From an uncultured Pseudomonadales bacterium (GTDB lineage Bacteria; Pseudomonadota; Gammaproteobacteria; Pseudomonadales; Azotimanducaceae): a DNA stretch of 64,000 bases. The stretch covers positions 2,418,001-2,482,000 of the forward strand of contig OY282460.1 of NCBI GenBank assembly GCA_958296295.1. Reading direction: 5' to 3'. How positions within the stretch are numbered: the first letter of the stretch is position 1; every line of letters starts with the position of its first letter. Shown piece after piece: positions 51,447 through 62,337 of the stretch. Both the position numbers and the translations under genes were made by a program. A model generated the notes under the pieces. It saw only the letters and a list, made by a program, of their open reading frames with translations. It searched no databases and was not told the origin of the DNA.

Positions 51447-52562
51447 ATGTCCACGCGGGCCAAGCTCACCGGCAAGGCCAGCGACTTTCTGAAGATCGGC
51501 GTCGCCGCCGCCGGCCGTGGCGATCTGGCCGCCGTCCAGGCGGTTCTGGCGCAACAGCCCACATGGGTGCGGCGCGCGGGGTCGCACGGGCGAACCATGC
51601 TCTGGGAAGCCGCGTATCGCGGGCGGTTCGCGGTTGTGGAGCATCTGCTGGGCGCCGGGGCGAACGTGCATGCCTGGGGCTGCCACTTCACCCCGCTGTT
51701 GGTCGATGTGTCGCCCTACTGCGCGGCGCGTTTCAAGGGCCATGACGAAGTGGCTGATCTGCTGGCGCGGCATGGCGCCACCGAGGACTTCCACACCGCC
51801 GTGTTTCTCGGCCACGACCAAGCCGCGCGCCGTGGGCTGGATCGAGAACCCGCGCTGGCCAACGCCGAAGTGCCGCAACACGACGGCAACGTGCGGGCCA
51901 CGGCGTTGCACTACGCGGTGAGCCCCGGTCGCCTCGAGCTGGTGCGGCTGCTCCTCGAGCGGGGCGCGAATCCGAAACCCCACAGCCAATGGCTCGCGCG
52001 TTTTTGCATCTGGCGCGACCGGGCCGACATTTTGGAACAGCTGCTTGCGGCGGGTTTGGATGTCGCCGGCGTCGAACCGCCGCGCGTGGGGATCGCCAAC
52101 CCCGCCATCGTCGACTTGCTTGCCGCGCACGGCGCGCGGCCCGACGTCGACCGTCCGGAAGGCGGCTGGCCGCCCATCGTGTTCCAGTGCCGCGGCGATA
52201 GAGGCGGCAACATCGAGCGGGTGCGCGCGCTGCTCGCCGCCGGCGCCAACGTCAACGCCCGCAATCACAAAGGCCAGGCGGCGCTGCATTGCGCGGCGAA
52301 GGCCGGTTTCGTGGACATCGTGACGCTGCTGCTCGCCCATCACGCCGAGGTCGATACCCAAGATGGCAAGGGCGAAACGCCTCTGGCGACCGCTCTGCGA
52401 TCCACGGTGAAAGACAAGGCACGGCTTCGGGCCGTGGCGCGGCAGCTCGTGGCGGCGGGCGCGCGCGTTGACCGGCCCGACAGACGCGGCAAGACACCGG
52501 TCGACATGGCCAGGGCCAAGCGTGGCGAGGGCTGGCTGGAAGCCATCGGTCACCGGCGGTAG
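51447..52562 (+). CDS. Ankyrin-repeat protein, copy 2
   Basis: 371 residues from ATG 51447 (an in-frame GTG at 51432 adds 5). No signal peptide. Ankyrin units include RTMLWEAAYRGRFAVVEHLL, ATALHYAVSPGRLELVRLLLERGANP, PAIVDLLAAHGARPDVD and QAALHCAAKAGFVDIVTLLLAHHAEVD. The protein is all-ankyrin with no catalytic module. It diverges from the AAA/DUF1703 gene; the 86-bp spacer should hold both promoters. Protein-binding role inferred from the fold only. Confidence 0.88.
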   Translation: MSTRAKLTGKASDFLKIGVAAAGRGDLAAVQAVLAQQPTWVRRAGSHGRTMLWEAAYRGRFAVVEHLLGAGANVHAWGCHFTPLLVDVSPYCAARFKGHDEVADLLARHGATEDFHTAVFLGHDQAARRGLDREPALANAEVPQHDGNVRATALHYAVSPGRLELVRLLLERGANPKPHSQWLARFCIWRDRADILEQLLAAGLDVAGVEPPRVGIANPAIVDLLAAHGARPDVDRPEGGWPPIVFQCRGDRGGNIERVRALLAAGANVNARNHKGQAALHCAAKAGFVDIVTLLLAHHAEVDTQDGKGETPLATALRSTVKDKARLRAVARQLVAAGARVDRPDRRGKTPVDMARAKRGEGWLEAIGHRR

Positions 52563-52572
52563 CGGTTGCAAA

Positions 52573-52589
52573 CGCCAAGCGCCTTGGCG
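52573..52589 (+). terminator. Hairpin after ankyrin gene 2 (possible terminator)
   Basis: A 7-bp stem CGCCAAG / CTTGGCG with a 3-nt loop, 10 bp past the stop. No T-run follows, so termination is uncertain. Confidence 0.35.
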
Positions 52590-52907
52590 CGGCCCTTACT
52601 CGGCTGAACCCGAGGCAACGGTTGCTTATGGTCAATAGCGATTCGAGAAGCGAACAAAAAAGTGTTGGCCAAACCGCTAGCAAGGCGGTAGTCTCACCGT
52701 CAATAAATGGAACGCAGGCCGCTTCCCGAAGGGTCTTCGGGTGGAAACGCGGTCGAACAGGCTTTCGCGGGAGGGAAGTCGAGGTTGGTTGGCACAACCG
52801 ACAGGGGAATGCCGTGGCTTCGCCGCGGCGCGGGACCGGGCTATTGCGCGCATCGTCGGCTTGCGGCGCGCATGGGTCGTTCGTTCAGCGCCCGCGGTTG
52901 ACCGGCG
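52590..52907 (+). other. Hairpin-rich leader region upstream of ABC exporter, no gene
   Basis: About 320 bp with lower GC at its start (52610-52710). Two small perfect hairpins are visible: CCCGAAG-GGT-CTTCGGG (52725-52741) and GGTTG-GCA-CAACC near 52784-52796. The open frames across it show no known motif. It may contain the promoter and a structured leader of the ABC operon; no riboswitch class is recognised. Confidence 0.35.
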
Positions 52908-55679
52908 ATGCCGCCCATGAAACTCAGAGCCTACGCGCCCTACATGCCCTTCCTGGTCGCCGGGGTCGCCATCGCCGGCCCGTTGTTCGGCTGGGTGCCG
53001 GCAAGCTTGGGCTGGCCGCTGCCCTTGCTCTACGTGCCGGCGCTGGTGTTGGTCGTGTGCATGTTCTTGGTGGCGGGGCGCGAAGGCCGCCCGCGGGCCG
53101 TTGGCACGGTCGGGATGCTGCTTTCCGGCATCGGCATCGCGGTTACCGCGACGTTCTTCATCGACGGTTGGGCGTCCGGGCTGTACGGGGTGGCCATCAT
53201 CGCCGCGGCCATCGCCGGCTCGGTGGTGGTGTTCCTCGCCAACCAAGCGCCTTTGAGCCCCCGCGCCAAGGCCGACATCGTGGCGAACCGCGCACGGGCG
53301 GGGCAGTTGCCGATGTTCCGCTTGGCGCCGGTACCGCTGGAGCGCTATCGCCACCTCATGCACGACACCAGCGGCTTCACCGATGTGCTGAAACTGCTGC
53401 TGCGCTCTTGGGCCTATATCCGGCCGCTGGTGCTTGGCCGCTGGTGGATTCCCGGACGAGGCGTGCAGGATCGCGTGGCGGATCTGGTGAGCGGCGACGG
53501 CTACCAGTTCACCTACGCGCCTTTCCTGATCGCCGCAGTGGCGGTTGCGGGCCCGTTGTCCGGCTGGGTGCCGGCGAGCATCGGCTGGCCAATGAACCTG
53601 CTCTACGTCCCGGTGCTGGTGTTGGTCGTCTGTATGGGTTTGGTGGCGTGGCGCCAAGGCCGGGCACAGACGGTGGGCGTGGTCGGGGTGCTGCTCTCCG
53701 GCATCGGCATCGCGCTTGCCGCGACGTTCTTCATCGACGGTTGGGCCTCCACATTGTACGGAGTGGCCGTGATCGTCGCGGCCATCGTCGGGTGGATGGT
53801 GCAGTTCCGCGCCGCGCAAGGACATCTGCGGTCTCGGGTGCGGGTGGGCACCCACCTCGTCTACTTCTACGCCATCAACTTCCTGCAACGCGGCATCGGC
53901 TTGGTGCTCGGCGTGCTGCTGGCGGATCTGCTCAACCAGAACTTGCTGCAGGCCGAACCGCTGGCGCCGGCGCTGGCCAATCTTGCCGGTCTGCCCGACT
54001 GGGCGCAGGGCTCGGTGGAATCGCTCACGACAGACCAGCGGCGCGAGTTGGTGTGGCTCTACGTCTATCTCGCGCTCGGCGTCCATCTGGCGCAGTTGCC
54101 GCTGCGCATCATCAATCCCTACTACAACATGTGGATCATGCAGCGCATCAACCAGGCGCTGCGCCTCGCGCTGGTGGAACGCTGGCATCAACTTTCGCTC
54201 AGCTACCACAGCGGACATCGCACCGGCGATTCGATCTTCCGCATCTACCAAGACAGCGCCATGGTGACCGCGGTGATAGGTCACGTGATCGGCATGACGT
54301 TGGCGCTCGGCAGCTACCTCAGCTGTGTCGTGCTCGTCACGGTGATGTCGCCTTGGCTTGGCCTTTTCGCCCTCGTCGTCGTCGTGCCGGCCCTCCTGTG
54401 GGCGCAGTTCGCCATGCCGCGCATGCGCACGAGAACGTTGGTCTATCGCGCCGCCACTTCGGACGTCACCTCCACCATCCAAGAGAGCTTCGGCGCCATA
54501 CGCTTGGTCAAGGCGTTCAGCACCGCGGCGCGCGCCCAGCGGCGTCTCGAGGACGACTCGGTGATCGCGTTCAACGCGGCCTTTCGCGTGCGCCAACTCA
54601 TCGCCGTGGTCACCATCGTCATGTACACGGTGGCCACCATTTTCGTCGCCGGCGGCACTTCCGTCATGGCGTGGTGGGCGAACCAGGGCGAGGCCGCTTG
54701 GGCGCTCGAGCTCATCGGTCTGCTCGGCATCAGCTTCGTGGCGTGGAACCTCGCCAGCTTCAGCTGGGCCCGCGACCAGCTCCACGAGTCCAGCGGCGAC
54801 GTGCGGAAACTGCTGCGCGACTGGATGACCGCGCAAGACATGGCGATGGGCTTGCGGCGCGTGTTCGACATTCTGGACATCGAGCCGGAAGTGAAGGACG
54901 CCCCGGACGCCGTGCCCTTGGAGGCATTCAAGGACGAAATACGCTTCGACGACGTGCGCTTCGCCTACGAGAAAGGCCGGCCGGTGCTTGAACACGTGAG
55001 TTTTCAGGCCAAGCCCGGCTCCATCACGGCCATCATCGGCCCCACCGGGTCCGGCAAGAGCACCATGATGGCGCTGCTGTTGCGCCTGTTCGACCCCGCA
55101 TCCGGCGCCATCACCATCGACGGACGCGATCTGCGCGCCTACCAGACGCGGTCGCTGCGCGCCAACGTCGCCATCGCGCTGCAGGAGAACGTCTTGTTCG
55201 CGCTCTCCGTGCGGGACAACATACGTTATGTGGCACCCAACGCGAGCGAGGAGCAGGTGCGGGAGGCGGTGCGCGTCGCCGGCATGGACGACTACGTGGC
55301 CGGCTTGCCGAACGGCTTGGACACCGTGCTTTCGGACCGCGGCGGCAAGCTCTCCAGCGGCCAGCGTCAGCGCCTTTCCATCGCCCGGGCCGTCGTGCGC
55401 GACACGCCCGTCCTCGTGCTCGACGAACCGACCGCCGCGCTCGACGCCGCCACCGAGCATCAGGTGATGCGGAATCTGGCGGAATGGGGCGCAGGTCGCG
55501 CCATCTTCCTGATCACGCATCGCATCTCGACGATCCGCCGGGCCGACAACATCCTCTACCTCGACCAAGGGCGCATCGTCGAGAGCGGTGATCACGAGGC
55601 TTTGATGCGGCGGCCGAACGGACGCTACCGGGCGTTCGTGGAGGCCGAGTCCACGGCCACGGCCCGCAAGGCCGGTTGA
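52908..55679 (+). CDS. ABC exporter half-subunit with duplicated N-terminal membrane module
   Basis: 923 residues, far longer than a normal ABC half-exporter (~600). Residues ~9-109 and ~203-300 are a direct repeat of a hydrophobic ~100-residue module (GWVPAS(L/I)GWP..LLYVP.LVLVVCM and LLSGIGIA.(T/A)ATFFIDGWAS.LYGVA), about three-quarters identical. Then a standard exporter membrane domain follows (~310-660) and a nucleotide-binding domain: Walker A IIGPTGSGKST, Q-loop ALQENVLF, signature LSSGQRQR, Walker B VLVLDEPTAAL, H-loop LITHR. It pairs with the ABC protein at 55714. Substrate unknown; lipid, peptide or drug export are all possible. Confidence 0.9.
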   Translation: MPPMKLRAYAPYMPFLVAGVAIAGPLFGWVPASLGWPLPLLYVPALVLVVCMFLVAGREGRPRAVGTVGMLLSGIGIAVTATFFIDGWASGLYGVAIIAAAIAGSVVVFLANQAPLSPRAKADIVANRARAGQLPMFRLAPVPLERYRHLMHDTSGFTDVLKLLLRSWAYIRPLVLGRWWIPGRGVQDRVADLVSGDGYQFTYAPFLIAAVAVAGPLSGWVPASIGWPMNLLYVPVLVLVVCMGLVAWRQGRAQTVGVVGVLLSGIGIALAATFFIDGWASTLYGVAVIVAAIVGWMVQFRAAQGHLRSRVRVGTHLVYFYAINFLQRGIGLVLGVLLADLLNQNLLQAEPLAPALANLAGLPDWAQGSVESLTTDQRRELVWLYVYLALGVHLAQLPLRIINPYYNMWIMQRINQALRLALVERWHQLSLSYHSGHRTGDSIFRIYQDSAMVTAVIGHVIGMTLALGSYLSCVVLVTVMSPWLGLFALVVVVPALLWAQFAMPRMRTRTLVYRAATSDVTSTIQESFGAIRLVKAFSTAARAQRRLEDDSVIAFNAAFRVRQLIAVVTIVMYTVATIFVAGGTSVMAWWANQGEAAWALELIGLLGISFVAWNLASFSWARDQLHESSGDVRKLLRDWMTAQDMAMGLRRVFDILDIEPEVKDAPDAVPLEAFKDEIRFDDVRFAYEKGRPVLEHVSFQAKPGSITAIIGPTGSGKSTMMALLLRLFDPASGAITIDGRDLRAYQTRSLRANVAIALQENVLFALSVRDNIRYVAPNASEEQVREAVRVAGMDDYVAGLPNGLDTVLSDRGGKLSSGQRQRLSIARAVVRDTPVLVLDEPTAALDAATEHQVMRNLAEWGAGRAIFLITHRISTIRRADNILYLDQGRIVESGDHEALMRRPNGRYRAFVEAESTATARKAG

Positions 55680-55713
55680 CGGGTTCGGGACGGCTGCCGG
55701 GAAATCCGAGACG

Positions 55714-57744
55714 ATGGCTGAAGACGCGCTGAACACCTCCAAGTCGCGGCGGCACGCGAGCGATCGCGAACTGGACCGCCGCACCAGCGGCATCGACACC
55801 CAGACCCAGATCGGCGAGCTCGCTTCGCTGAAGATCATCCTGCGCAGCTGCGCGTACATCCGCTATTTCGTGTGGCGCTACCTCGGCAAATTCGCCATGA
55901 AGCTGAGCGCGTACGCTATCGGTCTCGCGTTCCTGCCCTGGCCCACCAAGATGCTCACGGACCACGTCATCCTGGGCAGGCCGATCGAGGAAGCGACCGC
56001 CTATCCGCCCTACTGGCAACCGATCATCACGCTCTGCCAAGGCTGGTCGGCGTTGCAGATCCTTGTCTTTCTGGCTGTCCTCGGGTTGGGCATGGTGTTG
56101 CTGATCGGCCGTTACATCACCGGCTACAACGACAATACGGAAAGCGGCCTCGCCCAGGGCCACGACTACGCCACCTCGGTGGAGAACACGCTGCACGGCG
56201 GTCACAGCGAATTCGGCGGCCTCTGGGGCATCATCGAGTTCAAGCTCCACGCCCGCCTCAACCAAGCGCTCAACCACACCTTGCGCGCGCAGCTGTTCAG
56301 CCGCATCGGCGCGCTGTCCATGACCAAGCTGGAGGACCAGCGCATCGGCGATTCCCTCTACCGGGTGATGTACGACGCGCCCCAAGTGACGGAGGTGTTC
56401 TACGAAATCACGCACACGCCGGTGATGTCCACCGTGCTGTACGCGCAATCGCTGCTCATCGTGATCGCCACCTATCCGTCGGTGCCGGAGATCGTCTGGC
56501 TTTCCGCGGCGATCTTTCCCACCTACCTCATCCTCTCCAGCCTCTTCGGCCGCATCGTGCGGCGGCGCGGCCAAGCGGCCCGAGCCGCCGGCGCGTTGAC
56601 GACCGGCACTATCGAAGAAGGGATGGACAACGTCTTGGCGGTGCAGGGCCTCGGCGGCAACGAGGAGGAGAAAGGCCGCTTCGGACGCGACAGCGCCGAA
56701 TCGTTCCGCCGCCACCGGCGCGTCTCTTTGATGTGGATGATCATCCCGCAAGTGGGCGACACGATAAACGCCATCGCCCAGACCTTCTTCTTCGTGGTGC
56801 TGGTCAACCTCATCATCGACGATGTGATGTCCCCTGGCGACTTCGCCGCGATGTTCGTGTTCTGGGGCTACATGCGCGGGCCGGCATCGGCTCTTGGCAT
56901 CTTGTGGATCCGGTTTCAGGACAACGTGGCCGGGATGCGCCGGGTGTTCGCCATGTTGGATCTCCCGGCCGAAGCGGACCTTGGCACAACCGCCCTGCCG
57001 GCCATCGAACAGGGCGTGTCCATGCGAGGCGCGGGGCTCGTGTACCCGGACGGACGACGGGCGCTGGCCGGCGTGGATCTGGACGCCAAGGTGGGCCAAA
57101 TCGTCGCCTTCGTCGGGCCGACCGGCGCCGGCAAAACCAGCCTCGCCTATCTGATTCCGCGCTACCACGTCGCCACGGAGGGCGAAGTCCGCGTCGACGG
57201 CCACGCCGTGAACGACCTGACGCTAGAGACGCTGCGCAGCCAGGTGACCTACGTCTTTCAAGAGACGCAGCTGTTTTCGGATTCCATCGGCGACAACATC
57301 CGCTACGGCAGGCCCGATGCGCTACAAGAGGATGTGGAGCGCGTGGCCCGCAACGCCGGCATTCACGACTTCATCGCCGGACTGCCCGAAGGCTATGACA
57401 CCAAGCTCGGCAGCGCCGCGGCCAGCAAGCTCTCCGTGGGGCAGAAGCAGCGGATCGCCATCGCCCGCGGGTTGCTGCGGGACTCGCGCATTTTGATCTT
57501 GGACGAACCGACATCCGCGCTGGACCCGGAAACCGAGCAGTATCTCGTGCGTTCGCTGCACGAGGCCGCCAAGGACCGGTTGGTGATCATCATCGCGCAC
57601 CGGCTCTCCACCATCGCCCACGCCGACAAGATCGTGTTTCTGGAAGGCGGGCGCGTGATGGAACAGGGGCGCCACGACGAATTGATGGCCAAGCCGGATG
57701 GCCACTATCGCCGATTCGTGGAGCTGCAAACCACCGCGGCCTAG
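55714..57744 (+). CDS. ABC exporter half-subunit, partner of the upstream gene
   Basis: 676 residues starting MAEDALNTSKSRRHAS, 34 bp after the previous stop. A membrane domain of about six segments (FLPWPTKMLTDHVIL onward) is followed by a nucleotide-binding domain with Walker A FVGPTGAGKTS, Q-loop VFQETQLFS, signature LSVGQKQR, Walker B ILILDEPTSAL and H-loop IIAHR. Both catalytic glutamates in the pair are canonical, so a heterodimer with two active sites is expected. A shared LRS(W/C)AYIR segment precedes the membrane domain in both subunits. A hairpin terminator follows. Confidence 0.92.
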   Translation: MAEDALNTSKSRRHASDRELDRRTSGIDTQTQIGELASLKIILRSCAYIRYFVWRYLGKFAMKLSAYAIGLAFLPWPTKMLTDHVILGRPIEEATAYPPYWQPIITLCQGWSALQILVFLAVLGLGMVLLIGRYITGYNDNTESGLAQGHDYATSVENTLHGGHSEFGGLWGIIEFKLHARLNQALNHTLRAQLFSRIGALSMTKLEDQRIGDSLYRVMYDAPQVTEVFYEITHTPVMSTVLYAQSLLIVIATYPSVPEIVWLSAAIFPTYLILSSLFGRIVRRRGQAARAAGALTTGTIEEGMDNVLAVQGLGGNEEEKGRFGRDSAESFRRHRRVSLMWMIIPQVGDTINAIAQTFFFVVLVNLIIDDVMSPGDFAAMFVFWGYMRGPASALGILWIRFQDNVAGMRRVFAMLDLPAEADLGTTALPAIEQGVSMRGAGLVYPDGRRALAGVDLDAKVGQIVAFVGPTGAGKTSLAYLIPRYHVATEGEVRVDGHAVNDLTLETLRSQVTYVFQETQLFSDSIGDNIRYGRPDALQEDVERVARNAGIHDFIAGLPEGYDTKLGSAAASKLSVGQKQRIAIARGLLRDSRILILDEPTSALDPETEQYLVRSLHEAAKDRLVIIIAHRLSTIAHADKIVFLEGGRVMEQGRHDELMAKPDGHYRRFVELQTTAA

Positions 57745-57745
57745 G

Positions 57746-57763
57746 CGCGCCCTAATGGGCGCG
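57746..57763 (+). terminator. Terminator of the ABC exporter operon
   Basis: CGCGCCC-TAAT-GGGCGCG, a perfect 7-bp stem with a 4-nt loop immediately after the stop codon, followed by TTGGCGGTTTG. It separates the ABC pair from the convergent gltX. Confidence 0.5.
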
Positions 57764-57833
57764 TTGGCGGTTTGCCTTGCAAACTGCTGTCGCCAAACTG
57801 CCGTCGCCGACGCCCTTGGGTGCCGACGACGAC

Positions 57834-59318
<1,485 letters not shown>

Positions 59319-59329
59319 GGGAAACGGCG

Positions 59330-60847
59330 TCAGGTGGCCGCGATGATGCGATCTTCGATGATCCGCGACCAGGCGCGCGGGCCCGACACGTGTACCGACT
59401 CGCCCCGCGCATCCACCGCCACCGTCACCGGCATGTCCTTCACCTCGAATTCGCAGATGGCTTCCATGCCGAGATCCTCGAAGGCCAGCAAACGGGAGTT
59501 GGTGATGGCCTTGGCGATGAGATAGGCCGCGCCGCCCACGGCGATCAGCGACACCGCGCCGTTGTCGCGGATGGCTTGCACCGCCGCCGGGCCGCGCTCG
59601 GCTTTGCCTATCATGCCGACGAGGCCGGTGTTCTCCAGCAGCGCCCGGGTGAACTTGTCCATGCGCGTTGCCGTGGTGGGGCCGGCCGGCCCGATCACTT
59701 CGCCGGCCACCGGGTCCACCGGCCCGACGTAGTAGATGAAGCGGCCGGCGAAATCCACCGGCAGCGGTTCGCCCCGCTCGAGCATATCCACCAGCCTCTT
59801 GTGCGCCGCGTCGCGCCCGGTGAGCAAGCGCCCGGACAAGAGCAAGGTCTCGCCGGCCCTCCAGCCGGCGGCATCCTGCTTCGTCACCACATCCAGGTGT
59901 ACGCGCCGCACGTCGTCGCCGGGCGCGAAGGCGATGTCCGGCCAGTCGCAGAGGTCCGGCGGCTCGAAGGTGGCCGGGCCGGTGCCGTCCAGCGCGAAAC
60001 GCACGTGGCGGGTGGCGGTGCAATTGGGAATCACGGCCACGGGCTTGGTGGCGGCGTGGGTTGGGTATTCGCGCACCTTCACGTCCAGCACCGTGGTGAG
60101 GCCGCCCAGCCCCTGGGCGCCGATGCCAAGCGCGTTCACCTTGTCGAACAGCTCCAAGCGCAACTCCTCGGCGCGGTTGGCGGCCCCCCGCGCTTGGAGA
60201 TCGTGAATGTCGATGGGCTGCATCATCGCTTCCTTGGCGAGCAGCATGGCCTTTTCCGGCGAGCCGCCGATGCCGACGCCGAGGATACCCGGCGGACACC
60301 AGCCGGCGCCCATCTTCGGCACCGCGCCCAAGATCCAGTCCACCACGGAGTCCGAGGGATTCAGCATGGTGAACATGGCCTTCGCCTCGCTGCCTCCCCC
60401 CTTGGCGGCAACCTCCACGGCGAGCTTGTCGCCTGGCACGATGCGGGTGTGTATCACCGCCGGGGTGTTGTCGCCGGTGTTGGCCCGGGCGCCATCCGGG
60501 TCTCGCAGCACCGAGCCGCGCAGCACGTTTTCCGGGAACGTGTAGGCGCGCCGAACGCCTTCGTTCACCATGTCTTCCACGCCCATCGCCCCCTGCCATG
60601 CCACTTCCATGCCCACTTCCAAGAACACGATGACGATGCCGGTGTCTTGGCAGATGGGGCGTTTGCCGAGCGCGCAGAGGCGCGAGTTCGCCAGCACTTG
60701 GGCAAGCGCGGCCTTGGCGGCCGGACTCTCCTCGCGGTCGTGCGCGGCGGCCATGGCGCGGATGAAATCCGGCGGATGGTAGTAGGAGATGTACTGCAGG
60801 GCGTCCGCGACGCTCTGGATCAAGTCCTCTTGGCGGATGACGGTCAT
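59330..60847 (-). CDS. Class I (iron-sulfur) fumarate hydratase
   Basis: 505 residues from ATG 60847. The 4Fe-4S cysteines are in KRPICQDTG, VIPNCTATRH and GAGWCPPGILGVGIGG. FTMLNPSDS and GPAGPTTATRMDKFT mark the N- and C-terminal domains of FumA/FumB-type enzymes. It interconverts fumarate and malate in the TCA cycle. Heat- and oxygen-labile class, unlike FumC. Start confirmed by MTVIRQEDLIQSVADALQYI. Confidence 0.96.
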   Translation of the reverse strand: MTVIRQEDLIQSVADALQYISYYHPPDFIRAMAAAHDREESPAAKAALAQVLANSRLCALGKRPICQDTGIVIVFLEVGMEVAWQGAMGVEDMVNEGVRRAYTFPENVLRGSVLRDPDGARANTGDNTPAVIHTRIVPGDKLAVEVAAKGGGSEAKAMFTMLNPSDSVVDWILGAVPKMGAGWCPPGILGVGIGGSPEKAMLLAKEAMMQPIDIHDLQARGAANRAEELRLELFDKVNALGIGAQGLGGLTTVLDVKVREYPTHAATKPVAVIPNCTATRHVRFALDGTGPATFEPPDLCDWPDIAFAPGDDVRRVHLDVVTKQDAAGWRAGETLLLSGRLLTGRDAAHKRLVDMLERGEPLPVDFAGRFIYYVGPVDPVAGEVIGPAGPTTATRMDKFTRALLENTGLVGMIGKAERGPAAVQAIRDNGAVSLIAVGGAAYLIAKAITNSRLLAFEDLGMEAICEFEVKDMPVTVAVDARGESVHVSGPRAWSRIIEDRIIAAT

Positions 60848-61063
60848 GGCGCTTCCGGTGACGATGGCGACCATCTTAGCCCACGCCCGCGCATGCCCTG
60901 CAACGCAAGGCGGTTCGGCGTTCCGGTTGGGGTTCCATGTACAATCCAACGCCATCGCGGGAAGGCGTGGCGCAGCCTGCTGTGTCGTCGGCCGCCCCGG
61001 GAACCGCGGCGAAGCCATCGCCAACGTCCGCTTCTCGAACCAGCCAAACAAGCGAAATCCACA

Positions 61064-62176
61064 ATGCGTCACAAAAAGCGTCACAAACAGACAGCACGAG
61101 CGTCGATAGTCGTCGGCGCGTTGGCCCTCGCCGGTTGCGCGTCCGCGCCGCCGGTGTCGATGTCCATGTTCCAAGGCGGGGGCGCTTGCTACGACCGCAG
61201 CGCCATGCCCCACACCGCGGTGGTGGACACGCACTTGCACATGCGGCCGTTCGGCGGCACCGCCCTCCCCTTCACCGAAGTGATCGGGTATCTGGAGAAG
61301 ACCGGCATCCTGTTCGCCAACATCTACGGCATCGGGCAAATGCTGCCCGTGTCCTCCACCTGCACCTACTATTTGGACTGCGTGGGCACGCCGGTGACAC
61401 CCACCCTCAAGAACGACTTCGTGAACGCCGCCAACGTGGCCGCCTACAAACCGGACAGCGTCCGGCTCGTGTTGTCGATGACCTTTCCGGACCTCGCGGC
61501 CCCGCAGTCCGTGCTTGCCGGCATTCGGCTGCTCGATGCGGAGTTTCCCGGCATGTTCCGCTGGATGGGCGAAGTGAACCTGGTGAAACAGGCCCTGTTC
61601 GGCAATGGCCACACGGCGGTGCCGCTTGAGACCATCGCCGAGTGGGCGCCGTTCATGGCGCTGCTGCGCGAACGCGGGATTCCCATCGCCATCCACTCGG
61701 ACCTCGGCCACGACGAGGACATGACCGAATACCTGGCTTGGATCGAGGAAGTGCTCCGCCTCTACCCCGACAACAAAATCGTGTGGATGCACTTGGGCCT
61801 CTCCCGCGAGCTCACCAAGGTCGATGCCGGCGAACACATCCGCATCATGGAAGATCTGGTTGGACGCTACCCCAACCTGCTGTTCGATCTCTCTTGGCGC
61901 GTGATTGACGACAGCGTATTCACCGATGCCGACACCCGCGCACGCTACGCGGCCTTCATCAACGCGCACTCCGAGCGGTTCCTGCCGGGGACGGACTTTG
62001 TCGCGTCGGCCAACAAGACGTTCGCCATCTACCGCGACGAGCTGGAAGTGACGGGACGGATCCACCGCGAACTTGACGACAACGCTTTCCGCAACATCGC
62101 CTTGGGCCAAAACTACTTTCGCCTGCTGGGGCTCGACCACGAAGCTCCGGCGGTGTGCGCGCCCGGCACCCCCTAA
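61064..62176 (+). CDS. Lipoprotein of the amidohydrolase-2 (TIM-barrel) family
   Basis: 370 residues from ATG 61064. N-terminal lipobox LAGC after a short positive region (MRHKKRHKQTARAS). The barrel shows DTHLHM (H-x-H metal pair), IPIAIHSDLGHD (His), KIVWMHLGLS (His) and FLPGTDFVAS (Asp), the ligand set of the amidohydrolase superfamily. It is probably a periplasmic or outer-membrane-linked hydrolase or decarboxylase of unknown substrate. The first codons contain a 12-bp near-repeat GCGTCACAAAAA/GCGTCACAAACA. Divergent from fumarase. Confidence 0.82.
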   Translation: MRHKKRHKQTARASIVVGALALAGCASAPPVSMSMFQGGGACYDRSAMPHTAVVDTHLHMRPFGGTALPFTEVIGYLEKTGILFANIYGIGQMLPVSSTCTYYLDCVGTPVTPTLKNDFVNAANVAAYKPDSVRLVLSMTFPDLAAPQSVLAGIRLLDAEFPGMFRWMGEVNLVKQALFGNGHTAVPLETIAEWAPFMALLRERGIPIAIHSDLGHDEDMTEYLAWIEEVLRLYPDNKIVWMHLGLSRELTKVDAGEHIRIMEDLVGRYPNLLFDLSWRVIDDSVFTDADTRARYAAFINAHSERFLPGTDFVASANKTFAIYRDELEVTGRIHRELDDNAFRNIALGQNYFRLLGLDHEAPAVCAPGTP

Positions 62177-62337
62177 GGCGTCCGCAAGAACCCGACATCG
62201 TCCCGGCGGGCGTCATTGCCGCCCGTCTCCGGCTCTCCCGGCCCAAGCAACCGGCGCAAGGTTGCCGTAACCAACATGCTATATTCTCCGGCACATCTGG
62301 TGCCGGGCACTAGCCGGCACTGCCATTGGAGCGCCCT

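Noticed and set aside
59330..62140. 936-codon frame extending fumarase upstream through the amidohydrolase region
   Set aside because: The extension has no conserved motif and overlaps a real plus-strand lipoprotein gene; the ATG at 60847 matches the fumarase start.
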